Assembly: GCA_036507005.1 (NCBI GenBank) | Contig: DASXQT010000072.1 | Coordinates: 1-64,000 of the forward strand | DNA from: WS-2 sp036507005 | GTDB taxonomy: Bacteria > Eisenbacteria > RBG-16-71-46 | Length of the DNA: 64,000 bases | Reading direction: 5' to 3' | Shown: positions 45,798 through 57,981 of the stretch, piece after piece | Position numbering within the stretch: position 1 is the stretch's first letter | How the letters are laid out: each line of letters begins with the position of its first letter | Made by a program: the position numbers and the translations under genes | Notes under the pieces: model-generated | What the model was told of the DNA's origin: nothing | Database searches by the model: none | The model's input: only the letters and a program-made list of their open reading frames with translations

Positions 45798-48071
45798 TCA
45801 TCTCAGCACGCAGGCCTTGAGCACGCGCTCCCGCCCCGCCTCGCTCAGCCTCACCAGATAGAGTCCCGGCGCGAGCGCTCGCCCGCCGGCGAGGTCGACG
45901 CTGTGCAGGCCCTGGCCGAACGCATCCACCGCGACCGAGCGCAACCGCCGGCCGCCCAGGTCGAGGAGCTCGAGCGTCGCTCCCGCCGCACCGCGCAGCG
46001 AGAACGAGACCACGAGCCGGCCGAGCCGGGAAGGATTGGCCTCGAGCCGCAGCGAGACCCCGCTTCCCGCCGCTCCCACGTCCACGATTCCTGACGGCGG
46101 GACGAGCGCGAACGGGCTCTCGTTCCCGTTCCGGTCGACCGCCGAGACCTTGTACCAGGCGCTTCCGTCGCCGTTCCGGTCCACGTACACCGTGTCGCTC
46201 GGCGACGCGATGCGGGTGGTGTCCGAGGCCTTGAAGTTGCTGGTCTCGCCCCGGTACAGCCGGTAGCCCGCGAGGTCGGCGTCGCGCGTCGGATTCCAGC
46301 GCAGCCGGTAGCCTTGCTGGGTCATCTCGCCGGCGGCTGACCCGGGGCCGCCGGGCGGAAGGTTGTCGACCGAGTATCCGCTGTCGACGTTCGACGGGTA
46401 GAAGACGAACGGATCGGCCGTGAGCGCGCTGACGAAGAACGCGGTGTACGGATTGCTGCCGGCCATCGAGTCCTGGGTCGTGGCCGCGGTGTAGCCGTAC
46501 CCCTCCAGCCCCTCCGCGGGGAGCGTGATCAGCGCTTCCCAGTAGGTCACGTCCTCCGCCATGCCGCCCCGCAGCGTGAGGATCCCGGACACCCCGGCCT
46601 CGATCGCGGCCCTCCCGGGATCGGCGACGAGCCGGCGAATGCCGGATGCGAGGGCCTCGGAGGCGGCGGCGGGAGGAATCCGCCTCCACACCCGGTAGCC
46701 GGTGACGGTGCGCTGCGATGGGTCGTCGAGCGGGCTCCTGAGCCAGGTCAGGAACACCCGGCCCCCCTGGTCGTTCGGGACGTCGCGCACGTCGGTGAGA
46801 TACGGCGAGGGAGGGGGTGGCGGCGGCGGCGGCGGCACGCAGCCCCCGAACAGCACGGTGATGTTGTTCCCCAGGGCGTTGGCCGTCGCCAGGTCGAGGA
46901 ACCCGTCCTCGTTGAAGTCGCCGGACGCCATGCCGACGGCACCGGCGCCGACCTGGACCTCGTAGCGCGGCCCGAACGTGCCGTCGCCGACGCCCGCGGC
47001 TCCCAGCCCGAGTCGCAACGACACGCGGCCGTAGGAGACGTTGCAGTGCGCGATGTCGAGGATTCCATCGTGGTCGAAGTCGGCGACCACCAGGTCGGCC
47101 GCCCCGTCACCCGCGGGATACCCCGGCTGGGGAGCGAACGTGCCGTTGCCGACGCCGCCCGTGCCCTGGCCGAGGAAGATCGTGAGCGTGACGTCGTTGT
47201 GGCTCACGATCGCCAGGTCGGTGATGCCGTCCTCGTTGAAGTCGCCCTTGGCGATGAACTCGGGCCAGGTCGGCGCCGGGTAGGTCGCGGTCAGGACGAA
47301 CGACCCGTTGCCGACTCCGCCGGTGCCCTGGCCCTTGAGGATCACCACGGTGCCCCCGAGCGCATTGGTCACCACCAGGTCCGTGATCCCGTCCCCGTCG
47401 TAGTCGCCGGGCTCGACGCCCCACGGGTAGTAGCCGGTGGCGTATCCGGTCGGGGCGCCGAAGGTGCCGTTGCCGACGCCCCCGCTGCCCTGCCCGAGCA
47501 TGATCGCGACCCGGTCGGCGGCGGAGTTCGTGACCGCGAGGTCGGTGATGCCGTCCTCGTTGAAATCCCCGGTCGCCACGAAGCGCGACTCCGGCCCGCA
47601 GGGGTACGTGACCGGCGCCGAGAAGGTCCCGTTTCCGACGCCTCCGCTGCCGCCCCCGAGCAGGATCGCGACTTGCCCCGGGTCCATCAGGGGGACCGCG
47701 AGGTCGGTGATCCCGTCCTCATTGAAGTCTCCGGTCGCGATGCTGCGCGGGTTCTGTCCGGTCGGGTAGTTCACGCCGGGCGCGAAGGTCCCGTTGCCGA
47801 CGCCGGCGCTGCCGAGCCCGAGGAAGACCGTCACGTTGCCCGCGTTGTAGTTCGCCGACACCAGGTCGAGGATGCCGTCCTCGTTGAAGTCGCCGCTCTG
47901 GATGTCGATCGCGTACGCCCCCGCAGGGTAGGAGGCCTCGGGCTGGAGGATCTGCTGCGGCTCGCACTGGGCGGCCGCGGATCCGGGGAAGATGCCATCG
48001 ATCACCGAGGCAATGGCCACGCCGACGGCGGCGAGGAGTGTGCGCGCTGCGGGCGAGTGGGGGGCGTTCAT
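45798..48071 (-). CDS. Secreted FG-GAP beta-propeller protein with C-terminal sorting-type domain
   Basis: 757 aa. A Sec signal (about 1-35, ends GSAAAQ) precedes seven FG-GAP/VCBS repeats of about 61 residues, each with a GDFNEDGITDLAV-like Ca-binding loop; the fourth is GDYDGDGITDL and the sixth ADFDHDGILDI. Seven repeats predict a complete integrin-type seven-bladed propeller. A nine-Pro linker follows, then a fibronectin-III-like region (GYRVWRRIP, YKVSAVDRNGNESPF) and a FlgD/T9SS-like end domain (LEANPSRLGRLVVSF, then LDLGGRRLRSV and GLYLVRLSEAG). It is probably exported and surface-attached. GGGAGA precedes the ATG. Confidence 0.88.
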   Translation of the reverse strand: MNAPHSPAARTLLAAVGVAIASVIDGIFPGSAAAQCEPQQILQPEASYPAGAYAIDIQSGDFNEDGILDLVSANYNAGNVTVFLGLGSAGVGNGTFAPGVNYPTGQNPRSIATGDFNEDGITDLAVPLMDPGQVAILLGGGSGGVGNGTFSAPVTYPCGPESRFVATGDFNEDGITDLAVTNSAADRVAIMLGQGSGGVGNGTFGAPTGYATGYYPWGVEPGDYDGDGITDLVVTNALGGTVVILKGQGTGGVGNGSFVLTATYPAPTWPEFIAKGDFNEDGITDLAIVSHNDVTLTIFLGQGTGGVGNGTFAPQPGYPAGDGAADLVVADFDHDGILDIAHCNVSYGRVSLRLGLGAAGVGDGTFGPRYEVQVGAGAVGMASGDFNEDGFLDLATANALGNNITVLFGGCVPPPPPPPPPSPYLTDVRDVPNDQGGRVFLTWLRSPLDDPSQRTVTGYRVWRRIPPAAASEALASGIRRLVADPGRAAIEAGVSGILTLRGGMAEDVTYWEALITLPAEGLEGYGYTAATTQDSMAGSNPYTAFFVSALTADPFVFYPSNVDSGYSVDNLPPGGPGSAAGEMTQQGYRLRWNPTRDADLAGYRLYRGETSNFKASDTTRIASPSDTVYVDRNGDGSAWYKVSAVDRNGNESPFALVPPSGIVDVGAAGSGVSLRLEANPSRLGRLVVSFSLRGAAGATLELLDLGGRRLRSVAVDAFGQGLHSVDLAGGRALAPGLYLVRLSEAGRERVLKACVLR

Positions 48072-48389
48072 GGCATTTCTCCCATGGCTGTGATGGACAA
48101 GGCCGGCAGGGTATGGAGCGGCAAGAAACGGGCCGCGTGGCGTCGGGCGCCCCGTGGCGTCGAGGGCGGTGCCGGTACCGGTCCGCACGGACGGGCGAGA
48201 AGGCTCTCGACCACGTTCGCGATCCCTGCGCCGCTCAATGGTAGCCCCGGAGGGAGGGAAGGGCCATGCGATTCTCGCGTTTGCCCCGCCGCGGCGCCTG
48301 ATGCACAATGCTCCGCCGTCGCCCGCCAGGGAGGCGGGCGCGCGGCTGCGCGGCGCCTCTGACGCCGGGCCCGCGGTCGGCCGCCCTGC
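48072..48389. other. Divergent intergenic region between FG-GAP gene and ftsK
   Basis: 318 bases with no supported gene. The ftsK-side promoter lies near 48281-48309. On the minus strand a TACCCT resembling other -10 elements occurs about 45 bases before the FG-GAP ATG, without a good -35. Confidence 0.5.
48281..48309 (+). promoter_or_regulatory. Putative promoter of the ftsK operon
   Basis: TTGCCC, a 17-base spacer and CACAAT, within GATGCACAATGC, a 12-base word shared with the ahcY promoter. It ends 80 bases before the ftsK ATG. Confidence 0.45.
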
Positions 48390-50732
48390 ATGACTTCGCG
48401 GCGCACCCAGGGGCGGAACGACTCGACCATCGATCAGATCCAGGGACGATCCCTCCGAACCCGAGTGACCTCCTCCATCTCCGAGACCCGGCAGAGACAG
48501 ATCCTCGCGCTGCTGCTCGGCGCGCTCGCGGTCCTCGCCACGACGAGCCTCGCGTCCTTCCGGGCCCCGGCTCCGGGCGCCGTACCGTGGTCCGCGCCCA
48601 ACGCCTGCGGCCCGGCGGGGGCCACACTGGCGTTCGCGCTGGTGTGGGCGTTCGGGGGCGTGGCGGCCTACGGCGTACCGCTGCTGGCGCTGGCCTGGAC
48701 CTGGAACCGCGTGCGCGGCCGCGAGGCCGGGCCGCTCCTCATCACATCGCTGATGGGGGCCCTGCTCCTGTTCGAGGCCTGCACGTTCGCGGGCCTGGTC
48801 GGGCTCGACCGCTGGACCTGGGCCGGGGCCTGGGGGCTCGCGGCCTCGATGGCCCTGCACTCGGCGCTGGGAGGCACCGGCTCGTGGATCGTGGCGGGCG
48901 CGCTCCTCGGCGTCACCACGCTGGCCGCGAGCGAGCTCGGGTTCCACTGGGCGGGCCGCGCGCTCGAGCTGTCCCTGGTCGCGCCCGCGCGCGGCCTCGC
49001 GGGCGCCTGGGAGGCGTGGCGCAAGCGCGCGGCGAGCGCCCGGCCGGCGCGGGCGGCGGCGCGCAAGGCGCGGCGCGCGGCGCCGGCGACGAACGGGGCG
49101 CCGGCCGTGGCCGCGGCGGCCGAGCCCGACGAGGCGGACGAGGCGCCGATCCAGACCCGGCTCGCGCTCCCGGGGCTCCCGCGGGCAGAAGCCAGGGCGG
49201 AACGGCGTCGCGCCGAAGGGCGCTCCAAGAACGGCACGCGGGCCGCGGCGGGCGAGGCGGACGGCCAGGCGCTTCCCACGATCAGCCTGCTCGCCATGCC
49301 GGCTCAGCCCGAGGACCTCATCACCGCCGCCGAGCTCACCACCGAGGCCAACCTGCTGCTCGCCAAGCTCGCCGACTTCGGGATCGAGGGCCGGGTGACC
49401 GAGATCCATCCCGGTCCGGTCGTGACCACGTTCGAGTTCGCCCCCGCAGCCGGGGTCAAGGTGAACCAGATCGTGTCGCGCGAGGACGACCTCGCGCTGG
49501 CCCTCCGGGCCCAGCGCATCCGCATCATCGCTCCCATCCCCGGAAAAGGCGCGGTCGGCGTCGAGATTCCGAACCGGCGCCGCCGCATGGTGTATCTCCG
49601 GGAGGTGCTCTCTTCCGCCGTGTGCGAGTCGAGCGACGCTGCGCTCAAGATCCCGCTCGGCGTGGACGTGGTGGGCCAGCCGTTCGTGGCTGACCTGACC
49701 CGCATGCCCCACCTGCTGGTGGCGGGGGCGACCGGCTCGGGGAAGAGCGTGTGCCTGAACGCGATCATCACCGGGCTCCTCTTCCAGCACGGCCCGGAGA
49801 CCCTGCAGCTCGTGATGGTGGACCCCAAGATGCTCGAGCTCTCCGCCTACAACGGCATCCCGCACCTGGTGATGCCGGTGGTGACCGAGGCGCGGCGCGC
49901 GAGCCGGGCGCTGCGCTGGGCGGTGTCCGAGATGGAGAAGCGCTACAAGCTGATGGCGACCTGCGGGGCGCGCAACATCGCCGCCTACAACGACAAGGTG
50001 TCGGCGGGCGATGCGCCCACGGCGCCCGGCGCGGAGTCGCCCCCCGAGCGGCTCTCCTACGTCGTCGTGGTGGTGGACGAGCTCGCCGACCTCATGCTCA
50101 CCGCGCCCCAGGAGATCGAGGAGCCGATCGCGCGCCTCGCCCAGATGGCGCGCGCGGTGGGCATCCACCTGGTGCTCGCCACCCAGCGGCCCTCGGTGGA
50201 CGTGATCACCGGCGTCATCAAGGCCAACTTCCCGTCGCGGATCGCCTTCCAGGTGGCGAGCAAGACCGACTCGCGCACCGTGCTCGACATGAACGGCGCC
50301 GAGAACCTGCTCGGCCACGGCGACATGCTGTTCACGCCCGCGGGCCGGCCCGAGCCCTACCGCATCCACGGCGCCTACGTCTCCGAGGAGGAGAGCGCGC
50401 GCGTCGTCGAGTTCTGGAAGGCCAAGGCCCAGCCCGCGACCCCGCCGCTCGCCACCGAGCCCGTGAACCTCGAGCGCGAGGAGATCGAAGGGGAGGAGGG
50501 CGAGGAGGGCGGCGTGGACGACGAGCTGATCCGCGAGGCCGCGCGCCTCGTCGTCGGCCACCAGCAGGGCTCGACCTCGCTGCTCCAGCGCCGTCTCAAG
50601 GTGGGCTACTCGCGCGCCGGGCGGCTCATGGACCAGCTCGAGCAGCTAGGCGTCGTGGGCCCGTTCCAGGGCAGCAAGGCGCGCGAGGTCCTGGTGGACC
50701 AGCACTGGCTGGAGCAGAGGGGATACGAGTGA
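48390..50732 (+). CDS. ftsK: DNA translocase FtsK
   Basis: 780 aa. FtsK pumps chromosome ends at the septum and activates XerCD. Four N-terminal membrane segments (about 37-180) precede an Ala/Arg-rich linker (210-290). The alpha-beta motor has Walker A GATGSGKSVCLN and Walker B VVVVDELADLM, preceded by MVDPKMLELSAYNGIPHL. The C-terminal gamma winged-helix (STSLLQRRLKVGYSRAGRLMDQLE) recognises KOPS-like sites. Its stop overlaps the rimO GTG. It heads a co-directional chain of ten genes ending at mpg. Confidence 0.95.
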   Translation: MTSRRTQGRNDSTIDQIQGRSLRTRVTSSISETRQRQILALLLGALAVLATTSLASFRAPAPGAVPWSAPNACGPAGATLAFALVWAFGGVAAYGVPLLALAWTWNRVRGREAGPLLITSLMGALLLFEACTFAGLVGLDRWTWAGAWGLAASMALHSALGGTGSWIVAGALLGVTTLAASELGFHWAGRALELSLVAPARGLAGAWEAWRKRAASARPARAAARKARRAAPATNGAPAVAAAAEPDEADEAPIQTRLALPGLPRAEARAERRRAEGRSKNGTRAAAGEADGQALPTISLLAMPAQPEDLITAAELTTEANLLLAKLADFGIEGRVTEIHPGPVVTTFEFAPAAGVKVNQIVSREDDLALALRAQRIRIIAPIPGKGAVGVEIPNRRRRMVYLREVLSSAVCESSDAALKIPLGVDVVGQPFVADLTRMPHLLVAGATGSGKSVCLNAIITGLLFQHGPETLQLVMVDPKMLELSAYNGIPHLVMPVVTEARRASRALRWAVSEMEKRYKLMATCGARNIAAYNDKVSAGDAPTAPGAESPPERLSYVVVVVDELADLMLTAPQEIEEPIARLAQMARAVGIHLVLATQRPSVDVITGVIKANFPSRIAFQVASKTDSRTVLDMNGAENLLGHGDMLFTPAGRPEPYRIHGAYVSEEESARVVEFWKAKAQPATPPLATEPVNLEREEIEGEEGEEGGVDDELIREAARLVVGHQQGSTSLLQRRLKVGYSRAGRLMDQLEQLGVVGPFQGSKAREVLVDQHWLEQRGYE

Positions 50733-52150
50733 AGCCGGCTTCCGCGGCTCCCACGCTCGCGTTCGTCACCCTCGGCTGCCCCAAGAACACGGTGGACTCC
50801 GAGAAGATGCTGGGCCTGCTCGCCGAGGCCGGGTTCCGCACCGTGGCCGATCCCCGCGACGCCGACGTGGCGGTGGTGAACACCTGCGCCTTCCTCCAGA
50901 GCGCGGTCCGCGAGTCGAAGCAGATGATCGCCGAGCTGGCGCGGGTGCGGCGCTCGGGCCGGATGCGCGGCCTGATCGTGGCCGGGTGCCTGGCGCAGCG
51001 CGAGGGCCGCTCGCTGCTCGACGAGTTCCCCGAGGTGGATGCCGTCCTCGGCACCGGCCAGTGGCGGGGCGTGGTGGGCGCCGCCTCCCACCTGCTCGCG
51101 GGCACGCCGGAGCGCGTCGCGATCACCGACTATCCGGGGGGCGCGCTCGACGCGCTCGGGCCCCGGGCGCTCTCGACCCCGCGCCACCTCGCCTACCTCA
51201 AGATCTCGGAGGGCTGCGATCACAGCTGCACGTTCTGCATCATCCCGCGGCTGCGTGGCCTGCAGCAGAGCCGCCCGCTCGCGGACCTGGTGGGCGAGGC
51301 GGAGCGCTTGGCGGCGGCGGGTGTGCGCGAGCTCAACCTGATCGGCCAGGACACCACCGGCTGGGGCACGGACCTGCCCGGGCGGCCCGAGCTCGCCGAC
51401 CTGCTCGAGGCGCTCGACCAGGTCGAAGGCCTGACGTGGATCCGGGTGCACTACACCTATCCGCGGCTCTGGAGCGACCGCCTGATCGAGACCTGGGCCG
51501 GGGCGCGGCGGGTGGTGCCCTACGTGGACATGCCGCTCCAGCACATCGCGGACGACATGCTGCGCACCATGGCGCGCGGCATGACGGGCCGCGCCACGCG
51601 CGCGCTGGTGCGGCGCATCAAGGCCGGCATCCCCGGGGTCTCGTTCCGCACCAACTTCATCGTCGGGTTCCCGGGCGAGACCGATGCGCACTTCGACGAA
51701 TTGTGCCGATACGTGGAGGAGGAGCCGTTCGATCACGTGGTGGTGTTCTCCTACGAGCGCGAGCCCGAAACCCCGTCGTGGCGGATGACGCCGCGCGTCC
51801 CGGTCGCGCGGCGGAGATCGCGCCGCGCCCGCCTGCTCGCGCTCCAGCAGCGGCTCGCCCGCAAGCGCCTGGCGCGGCGGGTGGGGAGCCGGGTGACGGT
51901 GATGATCGACGGGCCGGCCGCGGCGGAGGGTGTCCCGTCGGGCTTCCGGCGCTACGCCGCGCGCACCGCCGGCTCGGCCTGGGAAGTGGACGGCACGGTG
52001 CGGGTGGAGGAGGACGCAGTCTCGGCAGCGGCCCGCTCACCCGGGGCGCTGGCGCCGGTGCGGGTCACCGGCGCCTCGGCCTACGACCTGTTCGGGCGCT
52101 TCGAGCCGTCGCCGCACGCGGCGCTCACGATCCTGGAGGAGATGGCTTGA
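50729..52150 (+). CDS. rimO: Ribosomal protein S12 methylthiotransferase RimO
   Basis: 473 aa. It methylthiolates an Asp of ribosomal protein S12. The N-terminal UPF0004 domain has FVTLGCPKNTVDSEKMLG, VNTCAFLQSA and GCLAQR (three Cys for an Fe-S cluster). The radical-SAM core has GCDHSCTFCIIPRLRG (CxxxCxxC) and SFRTNFIVGFPGETD. A TRAM-type domain ends the protein. GCPKN with DSE marks RimO over MiaB. The GTG start overlaps the ftsK stop, and its stop overlaps the next ATG (TGATG). Confidence 0.95.
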   Translation: MKPASAAPTLAFVTLGCPKNTVDSEKMLGLLAEAGFRTVADPRDADVAVVNTCAFLQSAVRESKQMIAELARVRRSGRMRGLIVAGCLAQREGRSLLDEFPEVDAVLGTGQWRGVVGAASHLLAGTPERVAITDYPGGALDALGPRALSTPRHLAYLKISEGCDHSCTFCIIPRLRGLQQSRPLADLVGEAERLAAAGVRELNLIGQDTTGWGTDLPGRPELADLLEALDQVEGLTWIRVHYTYPRLWSDRLIETWAGARRVVPYVDMPLQHIADDMLRTMARGMTGRATRALVRRIKAGIPGVSFRTNFIVGFPGETDAHFDELCRYVEEEPFDHVVVFSYEREPETPSWRMTPRVPVARRRSRRARLLALQQRLARKRLARRVGSRVTVMIDGPAAAEGVPSGFRRYAARTAGSAWEVDGTVRVEEDAVSAAARSPGALAPVRVTGASAYDLFGRFEPSPHAALTILEEMA

Positions 52151-52899
52151 TGCGCTTCCGGCTCGCGGTGGTGGTCCTGCTCCTCGCGCTCGCCCCGGCC
52201 GCCGAGGCCAAGAAGTTCCGCTACGCGAGCGGCCCCAAGCCCGCGGTGGACACCGTGCTCTCGGTCGCCGACGTCGAGGTGACGCCGCTGGTGCGCGCGC
52301 GCGGCCCCAAGGTGGCCGCCACCAACCTCCAGCTCGCCACCCTGGTCGCCAACGTCGCCATCGAGCGCGCGATGAAGAGCATGCCGCTCGACAGCGGGAC
52401 CCACGTGCTGCTGGCGCCGGCCGAGAGCCATCCGCTCAACTTCGTGGTCGAGCACGCGGTCCTGCGTCAGCTCGCGCGCCGCGGGATCAGCGCCACCATC
52501 CGCCGCTCGATCCTGCCCGACGACAGCCTGCTCGCGGTGGCGGGCAACCCCGGCGACCCGGTGCTCGAGTACCAGCTCGCCTCGGCGCGCGTCACCTACC
52601 TGCGCCTGGTCGGGGGCTACATCCTGCCGAGCCGCACCAAGGTCGAGCGCCAGGCGCTGGTCGAGGGAACGCTTTCGCTGCGCGACCCGGCCGGCTCCCG
52701 CGTGCTGTGGACCGGGGACGCGAGCCACAACCTGGTGGACGTGATCCCGCGCGGCCAGCTCCCGCTGGTGGAGGACGAGCGCTACAGCGATCTCAAAGGC
52801 ACGGTCCCCGAGCGCAACCTCGGCAAGTTCACCGAGCCGATCGTCGTGGTCGCGGTGGTCTCGGGCCTGATCGCGCTCTTCTTCCAGAATCGCCCGTGA
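52150..52899 (+). CDS. Conserved-looking envelope protein of unknown function between rimO and bamD
   Basis: 249 aa. The signal peptide MRFRLAVVVLLLALAPAAEA gives an exported protein. The mature part has beta-like segments (VLSVADVEVTPLVRARGPKV, then YLRLVGGYILPSRTKVERQALVEGTLSLRDPAGSRVLWTGDA) and ends in a hydrophobic helix (IVVVAVVSGLIALFFQ), suggesting a C-terminal membrane anchor. Start and stop overlap the neighbours (TGATG and GTGA), so it is made together with RimO and BamD. I do not recognise a family. A link to outer-membrane assembly is inferred from position only. Confidence 0.75.
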   Translation: MRFRLAVVVLLLALAPAAEAKKFRYASGPKPAVDTVLSVADVEVTPLVRARGPKVAATNLQLATLVANVAIERAMKSMPLDSGTHVLLAPAESHPLNFVVEHAVLRQLARRGISATIRRSILPDDSLLAVAGNPGDPVLEYQLASARVTYLRLVGGYILPSRTKVERQALVEGTLSLRDPAGSRVLWTGDASHNLVDVIPRGQLPLVEDERYSDLKGTVPERNLGKFTEPIVVVAVVSGLIALFFQNRP

Positions 52900-53720
52900 G
52901 CGCGCGGCGGGACCTGGCCGCATGGCTCCGACGGCTCGCGGCCCCGCTGCTGGTGCTCGCGCTCGCCGGGTGCTCCGCCTCGGTGCTGCCCTCGGTCCAC
53001 TCCGAGCCCGAGCGGCTCGAGCTGGCGAAGCGCATGGCGCGCAAGCACGACTGGACGAGCGCGATCGAGCTGCTCAAGACCTACATCGACCGCAACGCCG
53101 GGAGCGCCACGGTGGACGAGGCCATCTACCTGCTGGGGGAGTGCTACCTCGGCGCCAAGGACTACCCGAACGCCGCGGTCGAGTTCGAGCGCCTGCAGCG
53201 CGACTATCCGGAGAGCGATTCCAGCGCCGCGGCCTCGTACCGGATGGGGGAGGCGATGTTCGGCCAGAGCCGCCCGCCCGACTTCGACCAGGAGTTCACC
53301 ACCAAGGCGCTCGAGCAGTGGGAGCGCTACCGCCGCGACTTCCCGGACCACTGGCTGGTGCCGGAGGCCGGCCGCCGGATCGCGATCTGCCGTTCGCGGC
53401 TGGCCGCGAAGCTGGTCGAGACCGGCGAGCTCTACCTCAAGCTGCGCCAGGTCGAGCCGGCGCAGGTGTACTTCCGCAAGGTGGAGGACGAGTTCGGCGA
53501 CACGCCCGAGGTCGGCGACGCCCTGATCGGGCTCGCGCGCTGCGAGGGGCTGCTCGGGCACAAGGCCGAGGCGGTCGCCATGCTCAAGGACCTCGAGACG
53601 CGCTTCTCCGGGCAGCCGCTCGGCACGCGCGCGGCCCGCGAGCGCGTCCGGATCGAGCGCATGAAGGCGCTGCGGTCCACGGGCGAGGCGCACCGCATCC
53701 CCGACACCCCGCCGCCGTGA
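52896..53720 (+). CDS. bamD: Outer-membrane assembly lipoprotein BamD
   Basis: 274 aa. The lipobox LVLALAGC is followed by TPR-like helix pairs: HDWTSAIELLKTYIDRNAGS, EAIYLLGECYLGAKDYPNAAVEFERLQRDYPESD, and LKLRQVEPAQVYFRKVEDEFGDTPEV. The pattern of YPNA...FERLQRDYPES then YRMG is typical of BamD/ComL. BamD is the essential partner of BamA in inserting barrel proteins. bamA is not here. The GTG start overlaps the previous stop, and the stop overlaps nadD. Confidence 0.9.
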   Translation: MSARRDLAAWLRRLAAPLLVLALAGCSASVLPSVHSEPERLELAKRMARKHDWTSAIELLKTYIDRNAGSATVDEAIYLLGECYLGAKDYPNAAVEFERLQRDYPESDSSAAASYRMGEAMFGQSRPPDFDQEFTTKALEQWERYRRDFPDHWLVPEAGRRIAICRSRLAAKLVETGELYLKLRQVEPAQVYFRKVEDEFGDTPEVGDALIGLARCEGLLGHKAEAVAMLKDLETRFSGQPLGTRAARERVRIERMKALRSTGEAHRIPDTPPP

Positions 53721-54325
53721 GCCGCAGGATCGGCCTGTTCGGCGGGACGTTCGATCCGCCGCACGTCGGTCACCTCGCGATCGCGGAGTGGGCGCGCGAG
53801 ACGCTGCGCCTCGAGCGCGTGCTGTTCGTGCCCGCCGGCTTCCCCCCGCACAAGCGCCGGGCGCGGCTTTCGAGCGTCGAGCACCGCCTGGCGATGACGC
53901 GCCTCGCGGTGCGCGACAACGCGGCCTTCACCGTCTCGACGCTCGAGGCGCGGCGCGACGGCCCCTCGTTCACCGTGGACACGCTGCGCGCCGTGCGCCA
54001 CCGCGACCCGCGCGCGCGTCTCTACCTGCTGATGGGAGCGGACAGCCTCGCCGACTTCCCCGGCTGGCGCGATCCGGTGGCGATCCTCGGCTGCGCCACG
54101 CTCGCGGTCGCGGTGCGCCCCGGAAGTGCGGCGCGCGCCGCAGCGGGCGCGGTGCGCCGCCTGGCGCCCGGGGCGCGCATCGCCTGGCTCGCCAATCCCG
54201 GGCTCGATCTCTCGTCGAGCGCGATCCGCGCGCGGGCGGGCTCCGGCCGGTCGGTCCGCTACCTGGTGCCGGACGCCGTGGCCCGCTACGTCGCGCGCCA
54301 CCGGCTCTACCGGAGGGGCGGATGA
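53717..54325 (+). CDS. nadD: Nicotinate-nucleotide adenylyltransferase
   Basis: 202 aa. It adenylates nicotinate mononucleotide in NAD biosynthesis. The adenylyltransferase motif GGTFDPPHVGHL is at the N-terminus and SSSAIRARAGSG near the C-terminus corresponds to the ISSTxIR signature. MGADSLADFPGW is also conserved. The GTG start overlaps the bamD stop. It ends 14 bases before polA. Confidence 0.95.
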   Translation: MSRRIGLFGGTFDPPHVGHLAIAEWARETLRLERVLFVPAGFPPHKRRARLSSVEHRLAMTRLAVRDNAAFTVSTLEARRDGPSFTVDTLRAVRHRDPRARLYLLMGADSLADFPGWRDPVAILGCATLAVAVRPGSAARAAAGAVRRLAPGARIAWLANPGLDLSSSAIRARAGSGRSVRYLVPDAVARYVARHRLYRRGG

Positions 54326-54339
54326 GGTAGCCTGCCCGC

Positions 54340-57265
<2,926 letters not shown>

Positions 57266-57276
<11 letters not shown>

Positions 57277-57937
57277 GAGGCGCCGCGCCGGGGCCGGCGA
57301 CGGGCTGTTCATCGTCGGGCTCATCGGGCGCGCCGGGAGCGGCAAGACCACGGTGGCGCGCGCGCTCGAGCGCGACGGGGCGCGGGTGATCGAGGCCGAC
57401 CGTATCGGGCACGAGGTGGCGGATCGCGATCCCGCGGTGCGCGAGGCGCTGATCGCCGAGTACGGCCCGGGCGTCTACCTCGAGGACGGCACGCTCGACC
57501 GCGCGCAGGTCGCGGCCCGCGTGTTCCACGACCCGGCCGCGCGGGCGCGGCTCGACCGCCTCACGCATCCCCGGATCGTCGAGCGCATCCGCGAGGCGAT
57601 CGCGCGGCTCAGGCTCGAGGGCTTCCGCGGCGTGGTCGTGGTGGACGCGGCGCTCATGATGCGCTGGGGCTTCGAGCGCGAGTGCGACGCGGTGCTCGCG
57701 GTCGCGGCCCCGGAGGCCGCGCAGGTGGCGCGGCTGGTGCGCGCCCGCGGCTGGAGCGAGGCCGAGGCGCGCGCCCGGCTCGCGGCCCAGGACTCGAACC
57801 GGGAGCTGTCCGCGGCGGCCGACGCCACGCTCGACAACCGCGGGTCGCCCGAGGACCTGGCGCGCGCCGCGCGCGAGGCCGTCGCGCGCCTGCGCGAAGG
57901 ACGTTCGCTCGGCACGAAGCGGGGCGCCCTGCCCTAG
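57266..57937 (+). CDS. coaE: Dephospho-CoA kinase
   Basis: 223 aa. It performs the last CoA step. The P-loop is VGLIGRAGSGKTTVA, with AGSGKT replacing the more common GIGSGKS. Other blocks: DADRIGHEV-like EADRIGHEVADRD, LDRLTHPRIVERI and AAQDSNRELSAAADATLDNRGS, which match the CoaE QxxxxEKxxxAD.vi.N region. The first 12 residues are an Arg/Ala-rich leader. The ATG lies within the end of polA, giving an 11-base overlap. Confidence 0.9.
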
Positions 57938-57981
57938 CCGTTGCAGGGGCCCCACAGGAGTCGTCCGAAGAGAGGGACACG

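Noticed and set aside
46860..47960. Regularly spaced DNA repeats as CRISPR or mobile element
   Set aside because: They are the seven coding FG-GAP repeats of one secreted protein.
48072..50561. Minus-strand extension of the FG-GAP gene over ftsK
   Set aside because: It is antisense to ftsK. The signal peptide and start at 48071 define the gene.
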